Shown: one piece after another, positions 8,165 to 17,305 of the stretch
Layout of the letters: each line of letters starts with the position of its first letter
How positions within the stretch are numbered: position 1 is the stretch's first letter
Assembly (NCBI RefSeq): GCF_900142965.1
Contig: NZ_FRCQ01000019.1
Span: 1-64,000, forward strand
Source of the DNA: Rhizobacter sp. OV335
Lineage (GTDB): Bacteria; Pseudomonadota; Gammaproteobacteria; Burkholderiales; Burkholderiaceae_C
Direction: 5' to 3'
Length of the DNA stretch: 64,000 nucleotides
Translations under genes and position numbers: made by a program
Notes under the pieces: generated by a model
What the model saw: the letters and a program-made list of their open reading frames with translations, nothing else
Told to the model about the DNA's origin: nothing
The model's database searches: none

Positions 8165-9619
8165 TCAGGCGTGGGCCGGGTTCAGCGCGGGTGCCGACAC
8201 CGGCACCTGCAGCGGTGCGTAGCGGCCCGCGGTGGCGGTCTTCACGACGTTCCAGGCCATGATCAGCATCCCGCCCAGGTACAGCAGCCCGCCCGCCAGG
8301 CGCACGACGTAGAAGGGGAAGGTCGCCTTCACGCTCTCGACGAAGCTGTAGACCAGCGTGCCGTCGGGGTTGACCGCGCGCCACATCAGGCCCTGCATCA
8401 CGCCGGCGATCCACATCGCGGCGATGTACAGCACGATGCCGACGGTCGCGATCCAGAAGTGCAGCTCGATCGCCCGGGTGCTGTACATCGCGGTGCGGCC
8501 GAACATGCGCGGCACCAGGTAGTACAGCGTGCCCATCGAGATCAGCCCGACCCAGCCGAGCGCGCCGGAGTGCACGTGGCCGATGGTCCAGTCGGTGTAG
8601 TGGCTGAGCGCGTTGACGGTCTTGATCGACATCATCGGCCCCTCGAAGGTGCTCATGCCGTAGAACGACAGCGAGACGATGAGGAACTTCAGGATCGGGT
8701 CGTCGCGCAGTTTGTGCCAGGCCCCCGACAGCGTCATGATCCCGTTGATCATCCCGCCCCAGCTCGGCGCGAGCAGCACCAGCGAGAACACCATGCCCAC
8801 GCTCTGCGCCCAGTCGGGCAGCGCGGTGTAGTGCAGGTGGTGCGGGCCCGCCCACATGTAGGTGAAGATCAGCGCCCAGAAGTGCACGATCGACAGCCGG
8901 TACGAGTACACCGGCCGCCCGGCCTGCTTCGGGATGAAGTAATACATCATCCCGAGGAAGCCGGCCGTCAGGAAGAAGCCGACTGCGTTGTGGCCGTACC
9001 ACCACTGCACCATCGCGTCCTGCACGCCGGCGTAGGCGGAGTAGCTCTTGGTCAGGCTCACCGGAATGGCCGCGCTGTTGACGATGTGCAGCAGCGCCAC
9101 CGCCAGGATGAACGCGCCGAAGAACCAGTTCGCGACGTAGATGTGGCGCACCTTGCGCACCGCGATCGTGCCGAAGAACACCACCGCGTACGACACCCAC
9201 ACGATGGCGATCAGGATGTCGATCGGCCATTCGAGCTCGGCGTACTCCTTGCCCTGCGTGATGCCCAGCGGCAGCGTGATGGCGGCGGCGACGATCACCG
9301 CCTGCCAGCCCCAGAAGGTGAAGGCGGCCAGCTTCGGCATGAAGAGCCGCGCCTGCGAGGTGCGCTGCACCACGTAGTAGCTGCTGGCGAACAGCGCGCA
9401 GCCGCCGAACGCGAAGATCACCGCGTTGGTGTGCAGCGGCCGCAGGCGGCCGTAGCTGAGCCAGGAGATGCCGAGGTTCAGTTCGGGCCAGGTCAGCTCG
9501 GCCGCGATGAACACGCCGACCAGCATTCCCACCACACCCCACAGCACCGCCGCGAGCGAGAACCAGCGCACGCTCCAGTCACTGAAGACGGGCTGCGCAG
9601 CCGCAGAATCTTGAGCCAT
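8165..9619 (-). CDS. ccoN: cbb3-type cytochrome c oxidase subunit I
   Basis: Catalytic haem-copper subunit (484 aa, about twelve membrane helices) that reduces O2 to water with high affinity and pumps protons. Visible ligand regions include [11 protein letters not shown] (haem b), [10 protein letters not shown] and [16 protein letters not shown] (CuB histidines) and the downstream [17 protein letters not shown] haem-ligand segment. Together with CcoO, CcoQ and CcoP it forms the microaerobic terminal oxidase. The start ATG at 9619 lies 66 bp from the centre of the FNR-type palindrome, which is inside the 3' end of ccoS. Confidence 0.97.
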   Translation of the reverse strand: MAQDSAAAQPVFSDWSVRWFSLAAVLWGVVGMLVGVFIAAELTWPELNLGISWLSYGRLRPLHTNAVIFAFGGCALFASSYYVVQRTSQARLFMPKLAAFTFWGWQAVIVAAAITLPLGITQGKEYAELEWPIDILIAIVWVSYAVVFFGTIAVRKVRHIYVANWFFGAFILAVALLHIVNSAAIPVSLTKSYSAYAGVQDAMVQWWYGHNAVGFFLTAGFLGMMYYFIPKQAGRPVYSYRLSIVHFWALIFTYMWAGPHHLHYTALPDWAQSVGMVFSLVLLAPSWGGMINGIMTLSGAWHKLRDDPILKFLIVSLSFYGMSTFEGPMMSIKTVNALSHYTDWTIGHVHSGALGWVGLISMGTLYYLVPRMFGRTAMYSTRAIELHFWIATVGIVLYIAAMWIAGVMQGLMWRAVNPDGTLVYSFVESVKATFPFYVVRLAGGLLYLGGMLIMAWNVVKTATAGRYAPLQVPVSAPALNPAHA

Positions 9620-9648
9620 CGATCGCCTCTTCTTTCACCATGATTGCT

Positions 9649-9843
9649 TCACGGCGATTCTTGGGGCGGCGCTTCGGTGGAGGCTTGACCTTGATCAAGT
9701 GCGGTGTCGTCGGCGTCGAGGATGCGCAGGCCTTCGCCGTCGAGATCGTCGAATTGGCCACGGTCCAGCGCCCAGCCGAACACGCCGAGCAGCGCGAGCA
9801 CGAGCAGGGCCGACATCGGGATCAAGAGGTAGAGGATGTCCAT
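9649..9843 (-). CDS. ccoS: cbb3 oxidase maturation protein CcoS
   Basis: A 64-residue single-span protein, MDILYLLIPMSALLVL..., with the helix at about 3-25 followed by DRGQFDDLDGEG, the conserved CcoS signature. CcoS supports cofactor insertion into cbb3 oxidase. It starts 8 bp after the ccoI stop, showing a ccoIS operon, and ends 29 bp before ccoN. Codons 49-53 contain the FNR-like palindrome of the ccoN promoter, so the protein tail and a regulatory site share the same bases. Confidence 0.92.
   Translation of the reverse strand: MDILYLLIPMSALLVLALLGVFGWALDRGQFDDLDGEGLRILDADDTALDQGQASTEAPPQESP
9685..9698. promoter_or_regulatory. FNR box upstream of ccoN, inside ccoS
   Basis: TTGACCTTGATCAA matches TTGAT-N4-ATCAA at 9 of 10 defined bases. 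The centre is 72 bp upstream of the ccoN ATG, compatible with class II FNR activation and a leader of roughly 30 bases. The site encodes part of the ccoS C-terminus. Confidence 0.75.
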
Positions 9844-9851
9844 GGCCGTGT

Positions 9852-12008
9852 TTATCTTGCGAGGCGCAGCGAGTTGGCGATGACCAGCAGCGAGCTGAGC
9901 GCCATGCCCAGCCCCGCGGCCCACGGCGGCAGGAAGCCGGCCAGCGCGAGCGGGATGCAGGCCGCGTTGTAGAGCGCCGACCACGCGAGGTTCTGCCGCA
10001 CCACGCGCACCGTGCGGCGGGCCATGCGGCGGGCGGCGTCGAGGCCGTCGAGCCGGTTCGACACGACCACCAGGTCGGCATTCGAGCGTGCGACCAGTGC
10101 GCCGTGGCCCATCGCGAACGACACGTCGGCCTGCGCCAGCACCGGCGCGTCGTTGATGCCGTCGCCGACCATCGCGACGCAGCGGCCGGCCGCTTGCTCG
10201 CGCTGCACCGCGGCCTGCTTGGCGGCGGGGTCGGCCGCGCCGATCGCCGAATCGGCACCGACGCGCAGCGCGATGGCCGCGACCCGCTGCGGCGTGTCGC
10301 CGGACAGCAGCACGCGCCGCCAGCCGGCCGCGCCGAGCGCTTGCAGCGCATCGACGGCGTCGTCGCGCAGCTGCTCGTCGAATTCCAGGCACAGCAGCGC
10401 CTGGCCGGCACGGCCGAACCACAGGCGCAGCGTGTCGTCGGCCGAGGGCTGGGCACCGACCCAGTCGGCGGCGCCGAGCCGCCATTCCACGCCGTCGCCG
10501 TCGCGCGCCGACAGGCCGCGGCCGGCCTGCTCGCCGACCTCCGACCAGGCGATGCCGTCGTGCGGCGCGAGCGCTGCCACCGCCTGCGACAGCGGATGGC
10601 GCGACCAGCGCGCGAGCGACGCGGCGCGGTGCAGCAGCTCGGCCTCGGATTCGTCGGCGCCGGCCAGCAGCCGCATTGCGCTGCAGTGCGGCTGCTCCTG
10701 CGTCAGCGTGCCGGTCTTGTCGAGGAACACCGTGTCGACGCGCGCCAGCACCGGCAGCGCGTCGAGCCGCTGCAGCAGCACGCCGCGCCGCGCCAGGCCG
10801 CGTGCGGCCGCGACGAAGGCCGCCGGTGCGGCCAGCGACAGCGCGCACGGGCAGGTGACGATCAGCACCGAGACGACGACCCACAGCGCGCGCGACGGAT
10901 CGATCACGCTCCACACCGCGCCGGCGCCCGCCGCGAGCAGCAGCACGCACCACAGGAAGGGCGCGGCCCAGCGCTGCGCTGCGTCGGCCGCCGACGGCCG
11001 GCCCGCCAGCGCCGCATGCATCTGCGCGACGATGCGCTCGTGTCGCGTGTTGCCACCGGTGTGCTCGACGCGCATCACGACCGGCGCGCCGATGTTGATG
11101 CTGCCGGCCACGAGCGTCGCGCCGGCCGGCTTGTCGACCGGCCGCGATTCGCCGCTGAGCAGCGATTCGTCGGCCTGCGTGCGGCCTTGCAGCAGCACGC
11201 CGTCCGCGGCGAAGGCCTCGCCGAGCGCGACCTGCACGCGGTCGCCGGCGCGCAGGTCCGCGCGCGCGACGCGCTCGGCCGAGCCGTCGGCATTCAGCCG
11301 CAGCGCGGTGTCGGGCAGCGCCGACAGCGCGCCATCGAGCGCCTCGGCCGCGCGGTGGCGTGCCTTCATCTGCAGCCAGCGCCCGCCGAGCAGGAAGGTC
11401 ACGAACATCGTCAGCGAATCGAAGTACACCTCGTGGCCGAACGGGCCGGCGGGGTCGAACGCGGCGCCCGTGCTCGCGACGAAGGTCACCGCGATGCCGA
11501 GCGCGACCGGGATGTCGGCGCCGATGCGGCCGCTGCGCAGGCTGCGCCACGCGCCCTGGAAGAACGGCGCGGCCGACCACCACAGCACCGGCAGCGTCAG
11601 CACCCAGGCGCCCCAGTCGAGCAACTGCTTCATGTCGGGCGCCAGCTCGCCGGCGCGCGCCACGTAGTGCGGCGTCGCGAGCATCATCACCTGCATCATG
11701 CAGAAGCCGGCGACGAACAGGCGCCACAGCGCGGCGCGCGATTCGCGCTGCCGCAGCGCGCGAGCCGAGGCCGGCGTGTCGGGCGCGGCGTCGTAGCCGG
11801 CGCGGCGGATCGCACCGATCAGCGCGTCGAGCGTGGTGCGCGCCGGGTCCCACGCGACGCTCGCGGCTTGCGTCGCGGCATTGACGCAACACGCGCCGGC
11901 GCCGTCGACCGCACGCACCGCCTGCTCGATCAGCCCCGCGCAGGCGCCGCATTGCAGGCCGGCGAGCTGCAGGCCGGCACGCTGGGTCGTCGTCAATGCA
12001 ATGTCCAC
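9852..12008 (-). CDS. ccoI: Copper-transporting P1B-type ATPase CcoI (FixI)
   Basis: Inner-membrane copper ATPase supplying Cu for the CcoN active site. Its 718 residues contain an N-terminal metal-binding site GLQCGACAGL (C20, C23), the actuator loop LLSGESRPVDK (285-287 SGE), the membrane CPC motif at 386-388, the phosphorylation site D430-KTGT and the hinge MVGDGINDAP near the C-terminus. These fit the low-turnover CcoI/CopA2 subgroup rather than a detoxifying CopA, and linkage to ccoS and ccoN confirms it. An upstream perfect FNR box is the likely promoter element. Confidence 0.95.
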   Translation of the reverse strand: MDIALTTTQRAGLQLAGLQCGACAGLIEQAVRAVDGAGACCVNAATQAASVAWDPARTTLDALIGAIRRAGYDAAPDTPASARALRQRESRAALWRLFVAGFCMMQVMMLATPHYVARAGELAPDMKQLLDWGAWVLTLPVLWWSAAPFFQGAWRSLRSGRIGADIPVALGIAVTFVASTGAAFDPAGPFGHEVYFDSLTMFVTFLLGGRWLQMKARHRAAEALDGALSALPDTALRLNADGSAERVARADLRAGDRVQVALGEAFAADGVLLQGRTQADESLLSGESRPVDKPAGATLVAGSINIGAPVVMRVEHTGGNTRHERIVAQMHAALAGRPSAADAAQRWAAPFLWCVLLLAAGAGAVWSVIDPSRALWVVVSVLIVTCPCALSLAAPAAFVAAARGLARRGVLLQRLDALPVLARVDTVFLDKTGTLTQEQPHCSAMRLLAGADESEAELLHRAASLARWSRHPLSQAVAALAPHDGIAWSEVGEQAGRGLSARDGDGVEWRLGAADWVGAQPSADDTLRLWFGRAGQALLCLEFDEQLRDDAVDALQALGAAGWRRVLLSGDTPQRVAAIALRVGADSAIGAADPAAKQAAVQREQAAGRCVAMVGDGINDAPVLAQADVSFAMGHGALVARSNADLVVVSNRLDGLDAARRMARRTVRVVRQNLAWSALYNAACIPLALAGFLPPWAAGLGMALSSLLVIANSLRLAR

Positions 12009-12095
12009 AGGGTTCCCGGATCGACCGGGCGGCGCTGGATCCCAGCACCTGGAGCGCCCGTGGCGGCAGTCTCCCGCCTTCAGGCCGCCGCGGAC

Positions 12096-12109
12096 TTGAT
12101 CGGGATCAA
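12096..12109. promoter_or_regulatory. Perfect FNR box upstream of ccoI
   Basis: TTGATCGGGATCAA is an exact TTGAT-N4-ATCAA palindrome, centred about 94 bp before the ccoI ATG and 2 bp from the stop codon of the TonB receptor gene upstream. This is the strongest FNR site in the window and would drive ccoIS, and by readthrough ccoNOQPGH, under oxygen limitation. Confidence 0.85.
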
Positions 12110-12110
12110 G

Positions 12111-13988
12111 TCAGACGCCCCAGGCGAGCCACATCGCGAGCGTGCGCACCTCGCGGTACGGGAACGGCGTGTTGGGCGGCCTGAAGTTCGGCAGGCTATC
12201 GTGGTTGAGTTGCTGGATCGCCGATCCGAACTCGACGTGGCCCGGCAACTGCTGACGGTACGCCAGGTCGAGCACGCCGCGCCCCGGCGAGAAGCCGACG
12301 TTCAGGTTCGAGCGGGCGCGCAGGCCCAGTTCCACCGACTGCCGGTCGTCGAGCCGGTACAGCGCCCGCGCCTTGAACGTCCGGTCCGGCGTCGCACCGA
12401 AGTAGCCCTCTTCGGTGGCCAGCGGCGAACTGCGGGTGTCGGCGATGTCGAAATGCGCCCGCAGCACCGTGAGCGAGGCCTGGACATCCCAGCGCTGCGT
12501 CGCCTGCCAACGGACATCGGCCTCCGCGCCGCGCACGCGCAGCTTGGTGTCCAGCGGCGGCAGTGGGGTCGCGCCGAGCGCCGCCGGCACCAGCAGCGAG
12601 GTGAAGCGCTGCTCGAAAACCGCCGCGTTGACCTGCAGGCTGCTGCTGGCCTTCCAGCGCAGCCCGGTCTCGATCGACGGGATGGTCAGCTCCTGCCCGC
12701 CGTCCGGCGAGGTGCCGGAGCGTGACAGGCCGGCCCACAGCGACAGCGCGGGCGTGGCCGACCAGCGCAGCCGCAAGGTGGCCGCGTAGATGTTGTCGGC
12801 ATCGGTCGCGCGGAACAGCCGCTGGGCCTGCGCGCCGACGATCACCGCGCCCTGGTTGTCGGCGAAATGCCATTCGTCCTGCCCGAACACCTGCATCAAC
12901 TGCGAGGCCGTTTCGCCGGGCTGGGCACCACCGCCGCCGCCCCCGCCACCCCCGCCGCCGGCCGCGCCGGAGCGGGTCGTCCAGGTGCTGCGCATGCTGC
13001 CGCCGGCGATCACGTCGTGCGGGCCGAAGCGCCAGAAGCGCTGGCCGGAGAGGTCGACGTTGCGGCGGTCGGTTTCGGCGCCGCCGATGGCCGAGGTCTT
13101 CATCTCCTGCGCGTAGCCCGCGAGCTCGAGCCGGCCGTCCTGCGGCTGCGGCACCGACATCCGTGCGCTCCACTCGCGCTGCGTGCTGTGCCCCTCGCGG
13201 CGCACCACCGCACGGCCGACGTTCGCGTTGGCGCCGCCGATGCCGTTGTAGGCGTTGACGTCGAACACCACCTCGGCGCCGCCCTCGGCCGTCAGGCGCG
13301 CGGTGGCGTCGAGGGCGCGGTCTTCCTGGTTGTCCCAGTCGCGCCGGCCGGCGAAGAGGTCCGACCCCGGCTGGTGCTGGCCCGAGACCCAGAACGCCGT
13401 GCTCCAGCCGGAATCGCTTCGCGTGCCCCATTGCGCCCCCACGGCCAGGCGCCCGCTGCTGTCGGCGTCGACGGCGCCGCTGCTGCCGCTGTCGACCGTG
13501 CGCGTCACGACGTTGATCACGCAGTTGGCCGCGTTCGCGCCCCACAGCGTGTTGCCGGCACCGCGCTGCACCTCGATGCGCTGCACGCGTTCGATCGGCA
13601 TGTTCAGGAAGCCCCAGGCGGGACCGCCCCCCGAGCCCTCCTGCTCGCGGCCGTCGCGCATCACCAGCGTGTTGTGCGCGATCAGCGAAGCGCCGTCGCC
13701 GCGCGTGGCGACACTCCAGGTGTGGGCATTGAATCGCTCGACCGTCACGCCCGGCATCCAGGCGAGGGCGTCGAGCAGCGTGCGCGCGCCGCCGCGGCGC
13801 AGGTCCTCGCCCGCGTACACGCTGGTCGCGATCGCCATGTCCTGCTCGGGCTGCACCCGCCGCCCGAGCGTCGTGAGGTTCACCTCCATCAGGGCTTCGA
13901 GCGGTTGGTCGAGCAGGGTTTGCGGTCGCACCTCGCCACAGAAGAACATGGCGGCCAGCAGCAGCAGGCAGGGGTGGTGGGCTCGCAT
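12111..13988 (-). CDS. TonB-dependent outer-membrane receptor
   Basis: A 625-residue receptor: signal peptide (about 1-24), plug domain (about 50-165, with LLDALAWMPGVTVERF and the characteristic ERVQRIEVQRGAGNTLWGANAANCVINVVTR), then a beta-barrel. ATG 13988 is chosen because it opens the signal peptide; the upstream in-frame extension has none. The DMAIATSVY segment is only a weak TonB-box candidate. A run of eleven glycines encoded at about 12927-12962 falls in a predicted barrel loop and is unusual. The ligand is unknown; the plug most resembles receptors of the vitamin B12/iron-complex class. Copper or haem import would fit the cco neighbour, but that is speculation. Confidence 0.85.
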   Translation of the reverse strand: MRAHHPCLLLLAAMFFCGEVRPQTLLDQPLEALMEVNLTTLGRRVQPEQDMAIATSVYAGEDLRRGGARTLLDALAWMPGVTVERFNAHTWSVATRGDGASLIAHNTLVMRDGREQEGSGGGPAWGFLNMPIERVQRIEVQRGAGNTLWGANAANCVINVVTRTVDSGSSGAVDADSSGRLAVGAQWGTRSDSGWSTAFWVSGQHQPGSDLFAGRRDWDNQEDRALDATARLTAEGGAEVVFDVNAYNGIGGANANVGRAVVRREGHSTQREWSARMSVPQPQDGRLELAGYAQEMKTSAIGGAETDRRNVDLSGQRFWRFGPHDVIAGGSMRSTWTTRSGAAGGGGGGGGGGGAQPGETASQLMQVFGQDEWHFADNQGAVIVGAQAQRLFRATDADNIYAATLRLRWSATPALSLWAGLSRSGTSPDGGQELTIPSIETGLRWKASSSLQVNAAVFEQRFTSLLVPAALGATPLPPLDTKLRVRGAEADVRWQATQRWDVQASLTVLRAHFDIADTRSSPLATEEGYFGATPDRTFKARALYRLDDRQSVELGLRARSNLNVGFSPGRGVLDLAYRQQLPGHVEFGSAIQQLNHDSLPNFRPPNTPFPYREVRTLAMWLAWGV

Positions 13989-13999
13989 ACAACCTCGCT

Positions 14000-14024
14000 C
14001 ACTTCGTTGTTGTGAAACAAAGTG
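14000..14024 (-). promoter_or_regulatory. Stem-loop in the TonB-receptor leader
   Basis: Nine-base arms (CACTTCGTT / AACAAAGTG, one mismatch) flank the 7-base spacer GTTGTGA, 12 bp before the receptor start codon. The same spacer, with different arms, recurs at 34918-34938 before another leftward secreted-protein gene. It could be an operator or an RNA hairpin with loop UCACAAC. Confidence 0.45.
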
Positions 14025-14216
14025 TAGGAAGCTGCCATGGCGAATAACTAGGGCCAAACCCAAAGGAGACGTTTGTACCGGCCCAGGATCTAGGGGGAGA
14101 GGTGGCGCAGGCCCAGCGCGGCGGCAGCTGTCGGACGCGAATCGTCACCCGCGGCCGGGCACGATGCCTGCATGCGCAAAGCATTGCGTGCAACAAAACC
14201 TTCCGGATGCCTCCGC

Positions 14217-15056
14217 ATGTGCCAGCTTCTCGGCATGAACTGCAACAGCCAGGCCTCGATCACGTTCTCGTTCACCGGGTTCCGGCAGCGGGGCGGGCGC
14301 ACCTCGCACCATGTGGACGGCTGGGGCGTCGGCTTCTATGAACCGGGCGGTTGTCGCGTCTTCCACGACGACCAGCCGGCCAGCGAATCGCCGCTGGCTG
14401 CGTTCCTCGGCGACTACCCGATTCCGTCGGCCATCGTCATTTCGCACCTGCGCCGCGCGACGCAGGGCGTGCGTTCGCTGGCCAATTGCCATCCGTTCCA
14501 GCGCGAGTGGATGGGCCAGCCGTGGTTGTTCTCACACAACGGCGACCTGCGCGGCTTCGAACCTGCGCTGACCGGCCCGTACCGCCCGATCGGCGGCACC
14601 GACAGCGAGCGCGCGTTCTGCTGGCTGATGCAGGAGCTGCGCGCGCAGTTCGCCGACCGCGTGCGGCCGGTCGGCTGGGCCGAGCTCGCGCCGCAGATCG
14701 CGCTGCTGACCGAACGCATCGCGCGCCACGGCAACTTCAACTTCCTGCTGTCCAACGGCGAAGCATTGTTTGCTCACTGTTCCAGCAAGCTCTACCTGCT
14801 GCAGCGCCAGCATCCGTTCCCGACCGCGCGGCTGCTCGATTGCGACATCAGCCTCGACCTCGGCCGCCTGAACGGTGTCGACGACCGCATGGCGCTGGTG
14901 GCCACCGAGCCGCTGACCGACGCCGAGCCGTGGGTGCGGCTGGCGACCGGCGAGATGCGCGTGTTCGTCGGCGGCGAGACCGTGTGGCGCCAGGTCGATC
15001 CGCGCACCCAGGCCTTTGCGCCGGCCGACGAGCGCGAGGCGCTTGCTGCGAACTGA
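14217..15056 (+). CDS. Class II glutamine amidotransferase (YafJ-like)
   Basis: A 279-residue Ntn-type amidohydrolase. Translation begins ATG-TGC, so Cys2 becomes the N-terminal nucleophile after Met removal (MCQLLGMNCN). HHVDGWGVGFYE, the SHLRRATQGVRSLANCHPF substrate region and FSHNGDLRGFE (Asn/Gly oxyanion hole) match YafJ/EgtC-type class II amidotransferases. The ATG at 14172 would bury Cys2 and is rejected. No synthase domain is attached, so it probably works alone; its substrate is unknown. Confidence 0.88.
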   Translation: MCQLLGMNCNSQASITFSFTGFRQRGGRTSHHVDGWGVGFYEPGGCRVFHDDQPASESPLAAFLGDYPIPSAIVISHLRRATQGVRSLANCHPFQREWMGQPWLFSHNGDLRGFEPALTGPYRPIGGTDSERAFCWLMQELRAQFADRVRPVGWAELAPQIALLTERIARHGNFNFLLSNGEALFAHCSSKLYLLQRQHPFPTARLLDCDISLDLGRLNGVDDRMALVATEPLTDAEPWVRLATGEMRVFVGGETVWRQVDPRTQAFAPADEREALAAN

Positions 15057-15083
15057 ACCCTGGGCTTGCCGGGGTGTTGTGTT

Positions 15084-15102
15084 TCATACAGCGTTTGTAT
15101 GA
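15084..15102. promoter_or_regulatory. Palindromic operator at the start of the KfrA-like gene
   Basis: TCATACA-GCGTT-TGTATGA has perfect 7-bp arms and ends on the first base of an in-frame ATG at 15102, so a bound protein would cover the transcription or translation start. KfrA-type proteins are known to repress their own promoters, which makes autoregulation the simplest reading. Confidence 0.55.
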
Positions 15103-15110
15103 TGCGCAAC

Positions 15111-15611
15111 ATGGCCACCGGGATCAAACCGAAGGACGTCTGGGCCGCGTGCGACGCGCTGCTGCTGGCCGGCGAGCGCCCGACCATCGAGCGCGTGCGG
15201 CGCCAGCTGGGCCGCGGCTCGCCGAACACCGTGAGCCCGCTGCTCGACGATTGGTACCACCACCTCGGCGGGCGCCTGAAGGACCCCGGCGCCTTCGGCG
15301 TCCCGCCCGACGTGCCCGAGCCGGTGCGGCAGGCGGCGCGCCATTTCTGGGAGGTGGCGCAGGCCGAAGCGCGGCGCGACGTCGATCAGCGCGTCTTCGA
15401 CGAGCGCCTGCGCGAGGCGATGGCGGCGGCGGTTGCCAACGTGGAGGCCGAGAAGGAGCGGGCCGCGATCGCCGATGCCGCCGCGTTCGAGGCCGCCGGC
15501 AAGGCGGTGCGCCTGCAGGCCGAGCTGGCCCGGCGCGACGCGGCACTGGCCGAAGCGCGCCAGCGCATCGACGAACTGAGCCGCGAGCTCAGCGACCGAA
15601 CAGGCCTTTGA
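15111..15611 (+). CDS. KfrA-like DNA-binding protein
   Basis: A 166-residue protein in two parts: an N-terminal winged-HTH-like region (about 1-70, IKPKDVWAACDALLLAGERPTIERVRRQLGRGSPNTVSPLLDDWY), matching the plasmid KfrA N-terminal domain, and a C-terminal alpha-helical coiled coil rich in Ala, Glu and Arg (about 85-160). KfrA proteins occur on plasmids but chromosomal copies exist. Start 15111 is preferred; 15102 is an in-frame alternative adding three residues. No Shine-Dalgarno is visible, suggesting a leaderless or near-leaderless message. It converges with the AsmA-like gene, overlapping it by 23 bp. Confidence 0.75.
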   Translation: MATGIKPKDVWAACDALLLAGERPTIERVRRQLGRGSPNTVSPLLDDWYHHLGGRLKDPGAFGVPPDVPEPVRQAARHFWEVAQAEARRDVDQRVFDERLREAMAAAVANVEAEKERAAIADAAAFEAAGKAVRLQAELARRDAALAEARQRIDELSRELSDRTGL

Positions 15612-16713
15612 CCATCCCGCCCAGGCCCTTGACCATGCCGGACAGGCTGACGCCGAGGCTTTCGGCCATGCCGGAAGCGATGCGGGTCGCGAGGCTCTCG
15701 TTCAGCGAGAAGGCCGGGTCGTCGAGCCGACCCTCCAGCGTGAACTTCACGTCGATCTTGCCGTTCTTCGACATTGCCGCCAGCACCGCCTGGCGCGGCA
15801 CGCCGGCGAAGGTGGAGAGGGCGCCATCGCTCGCGAACTCGAGGCCGGTCAGCGTCAGCTGGCCGGGCGCCTTCAACTGGTTGCGCACGACGTTGGCGCG
15901 CAGGTCGAGGTCGAGCGTACCGCGCTTGATGCCCTTGTCGGCCACCTTCAGCAGGTAGGGCTGCAGCGTGACGAGGTCGACATCGTTGAAGCGGGCGCGG
16001 ATGTCGGCGTCGCGCGACGCGACCGTGTAGTCGCCGTCGATGCGGATGCGGCCGTCGCGCTGCACGCCCTTGAACACGCCGTCGAGCGTCACCTGCAGCG
16101 GCTTGTCGAGCTGCGGCAGCACCAGCGGGCCGACGTCGGCATCCACCTGGTCGATCGTCAGGCGCAGCGCCGGCTGGCGCACCGAGCTGTCGAAGAACTC
16201 CACCTGCGCGGCGTCGAGCGCGACCCGGCCGATGACCAGCAGCGGCTTGGCCTGGGTATCCGGCTTCGCCGCGGGCGTCGTGGGCTTCGTCTTGTCCTGC
16301 GGCTTTTCCAGCAGCGAGGGCAGCACACGGGTCTTGCCGTCGCGGGTGCGCAGCACGGCCAGGTAGGCGCCTTCGACGCGCACCTGCGCGATGCGCCACG
16401 GCCCGCCGAACAGGCTGCGCGGATCGGGCGTGATGCGCACGCGGCTGGCCCGCAGTTCGTCGGCCACCGGCCAGCCGGCTGGCCCCTGGATGCGCAGGTC
16501 GAGCACGTCGATGCCGGTCCAGCCGGGGCGGATCGCGCCGATGCTGGCCCGCGGGCCGAGGGCCAGCGCCACCTGGGCCTGCAACTGGCGCGTCGCGATG
16601 TTCAGCGCGATGACGGCGAGCAGCACCAAGCCGAGGAAGATCGCGCCGGCCACGGCGAGGCGGCGCTGGGTGCGGGTGAGATTGCGGAGCCGGGCGGGAA
16701 TCGAGGGGGTCAT
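15589..16713 (-). CDS. AsmA/DUF748-like envelope protein
   Basis: A 374-residue protein with one N-terminal signal-anchor helix (about 20-42), followed by a beta-rich periplasmic region of the AsmA type. Typical features are the repeating D-L-R-I / V-R-V-E-G pattern, a GPAGWPVADELRA motif, and the late LDLDLRANVVRNQLKAPGQLTLTGL segment. Related proteins form bridge-like structures linked to lipid transport or outer-membrane assembly. A low-complexity Lys/Pro/Thr linker lies at about 136-155. It has no obvious operon partner. Confidence 0.7.
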   Translation of the reverse strand: MTPSIPARLRNLTRTQRRLAVAGAIFLGLVLLAVIALNIATRQLQAQVALALGPRASIGAIRPGWTGIDVLDLRIQGPAGWPVADELRASRVRITPDPRSLFGGPWRIAQVRVEGAYLAVLRTRDGKTRVLPSLLEKPQDKTKPTTPAAKPDTQAKPLLVIGRVALDAAQVEFFDSSVRQPALRLTIDQVDADVGPLVLPQLDKPLQVTLDGVFKGVQRDGRIRIDGDYTVASRDADIRARFNDVDLVTLQPYLLKVADKGIKRGTLDLDLRANVVRNQLKAPGQLTLTGLEFASDGALSTFAGVPRQAVLAAMSKNGKIDVKFTLEGRLDDPAFSLNESLATRIASGMAESLGVSLSGMVKGLGGMVKGLFGR

Positions 16714-16756
16714 GGGGCGGTCATGGGGCGGGCGCCATGCTACCCAATGATGGCGG

Positions 16757-17305
16757 TCAGCGCGGCGCGGGGTCGCCTTCGGGGCTGTCGTCGACGGGAT
16801 CGCGGTCGAAACGCCAGGCGCCGTAGAGTGCCGCGCCGGCGGTCAACACATTGGCGGCCATCTGCTCCCAGGCCTCGTAGCTCCACGCGTGGTACATCCA
16901 TAGCGCCGAGATCGCGAGCATCGAATACCGCAGCGTGCGCCCGGTCATGTAGAACATCGCGTAGGTGGACCACAGCGAGGCGGCGATCAGGAACAGCGTG
17001 CCCCAGCCGTTCCAGGTCAGCAGGCCGGTGGCCACCGTCAGGACACCGAAGGCGGCCAGGCCGAGGCTGCGTGCGCCGGCGCCATGATGCAGCGTGGCGG
17101 CCGAGGTCGCAGTGCGGCCGGCGCTGACCAGGTTCAGCGCCGCCGCGGTGTGGGCCCCGATCAGCACGTTGTTGAGCGCCCACAGCAGGCCGGCGAAACC
17201 GGACTGCAGGCGCAGCGATTTCTCGCAGCGGCGCAGCATCGCGAAGGCGTTCATGGCCAGCGCGGCGAGGCCGGTGGCGTGGATGAGCAGGTCGTCGAGC
17301 GGCAT
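16757..17305 (-). CDS. YgjV-family inner membrane protein
   Basis: A 182-residue multi-span protein with five or six helices, matching the bacterial YgjV (Imp-YgjV) family in length and in the LQSGFAGLLWALNNVLIGAHTAAALNLVSAGRT segment, which carries the characteristic AL N..LIGA pattern and R-T/A motif. The function of the family is unknown. The start at 17305 directly precedes the first helix. The C-terminus is acidic and hydrophilic. Confidence 0.65.
   Translation of the reverse strand: MPLDDLLIHATGLAALAMNAFAMLRRCEKSLRLQSGFAGLLWALNNVLIGAHTAAALNLVSAGRTATSAATLHHGAGARSLGLAAFGVLTVATGLLTWNGWGTLFLIAASLWSTYAMFYMTGRTLRYSMLAISALWMYHAWSYEAWEQMAANVLTAGAALYGAWRFDRDPVDDSPEGDPAPR

Noticed and set aside
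9699-12725. 1008-codon plus-strand open frame
   Set aside because: Shadow of ccoI and the TonB receptor, caused by high GC content; no domain visible.
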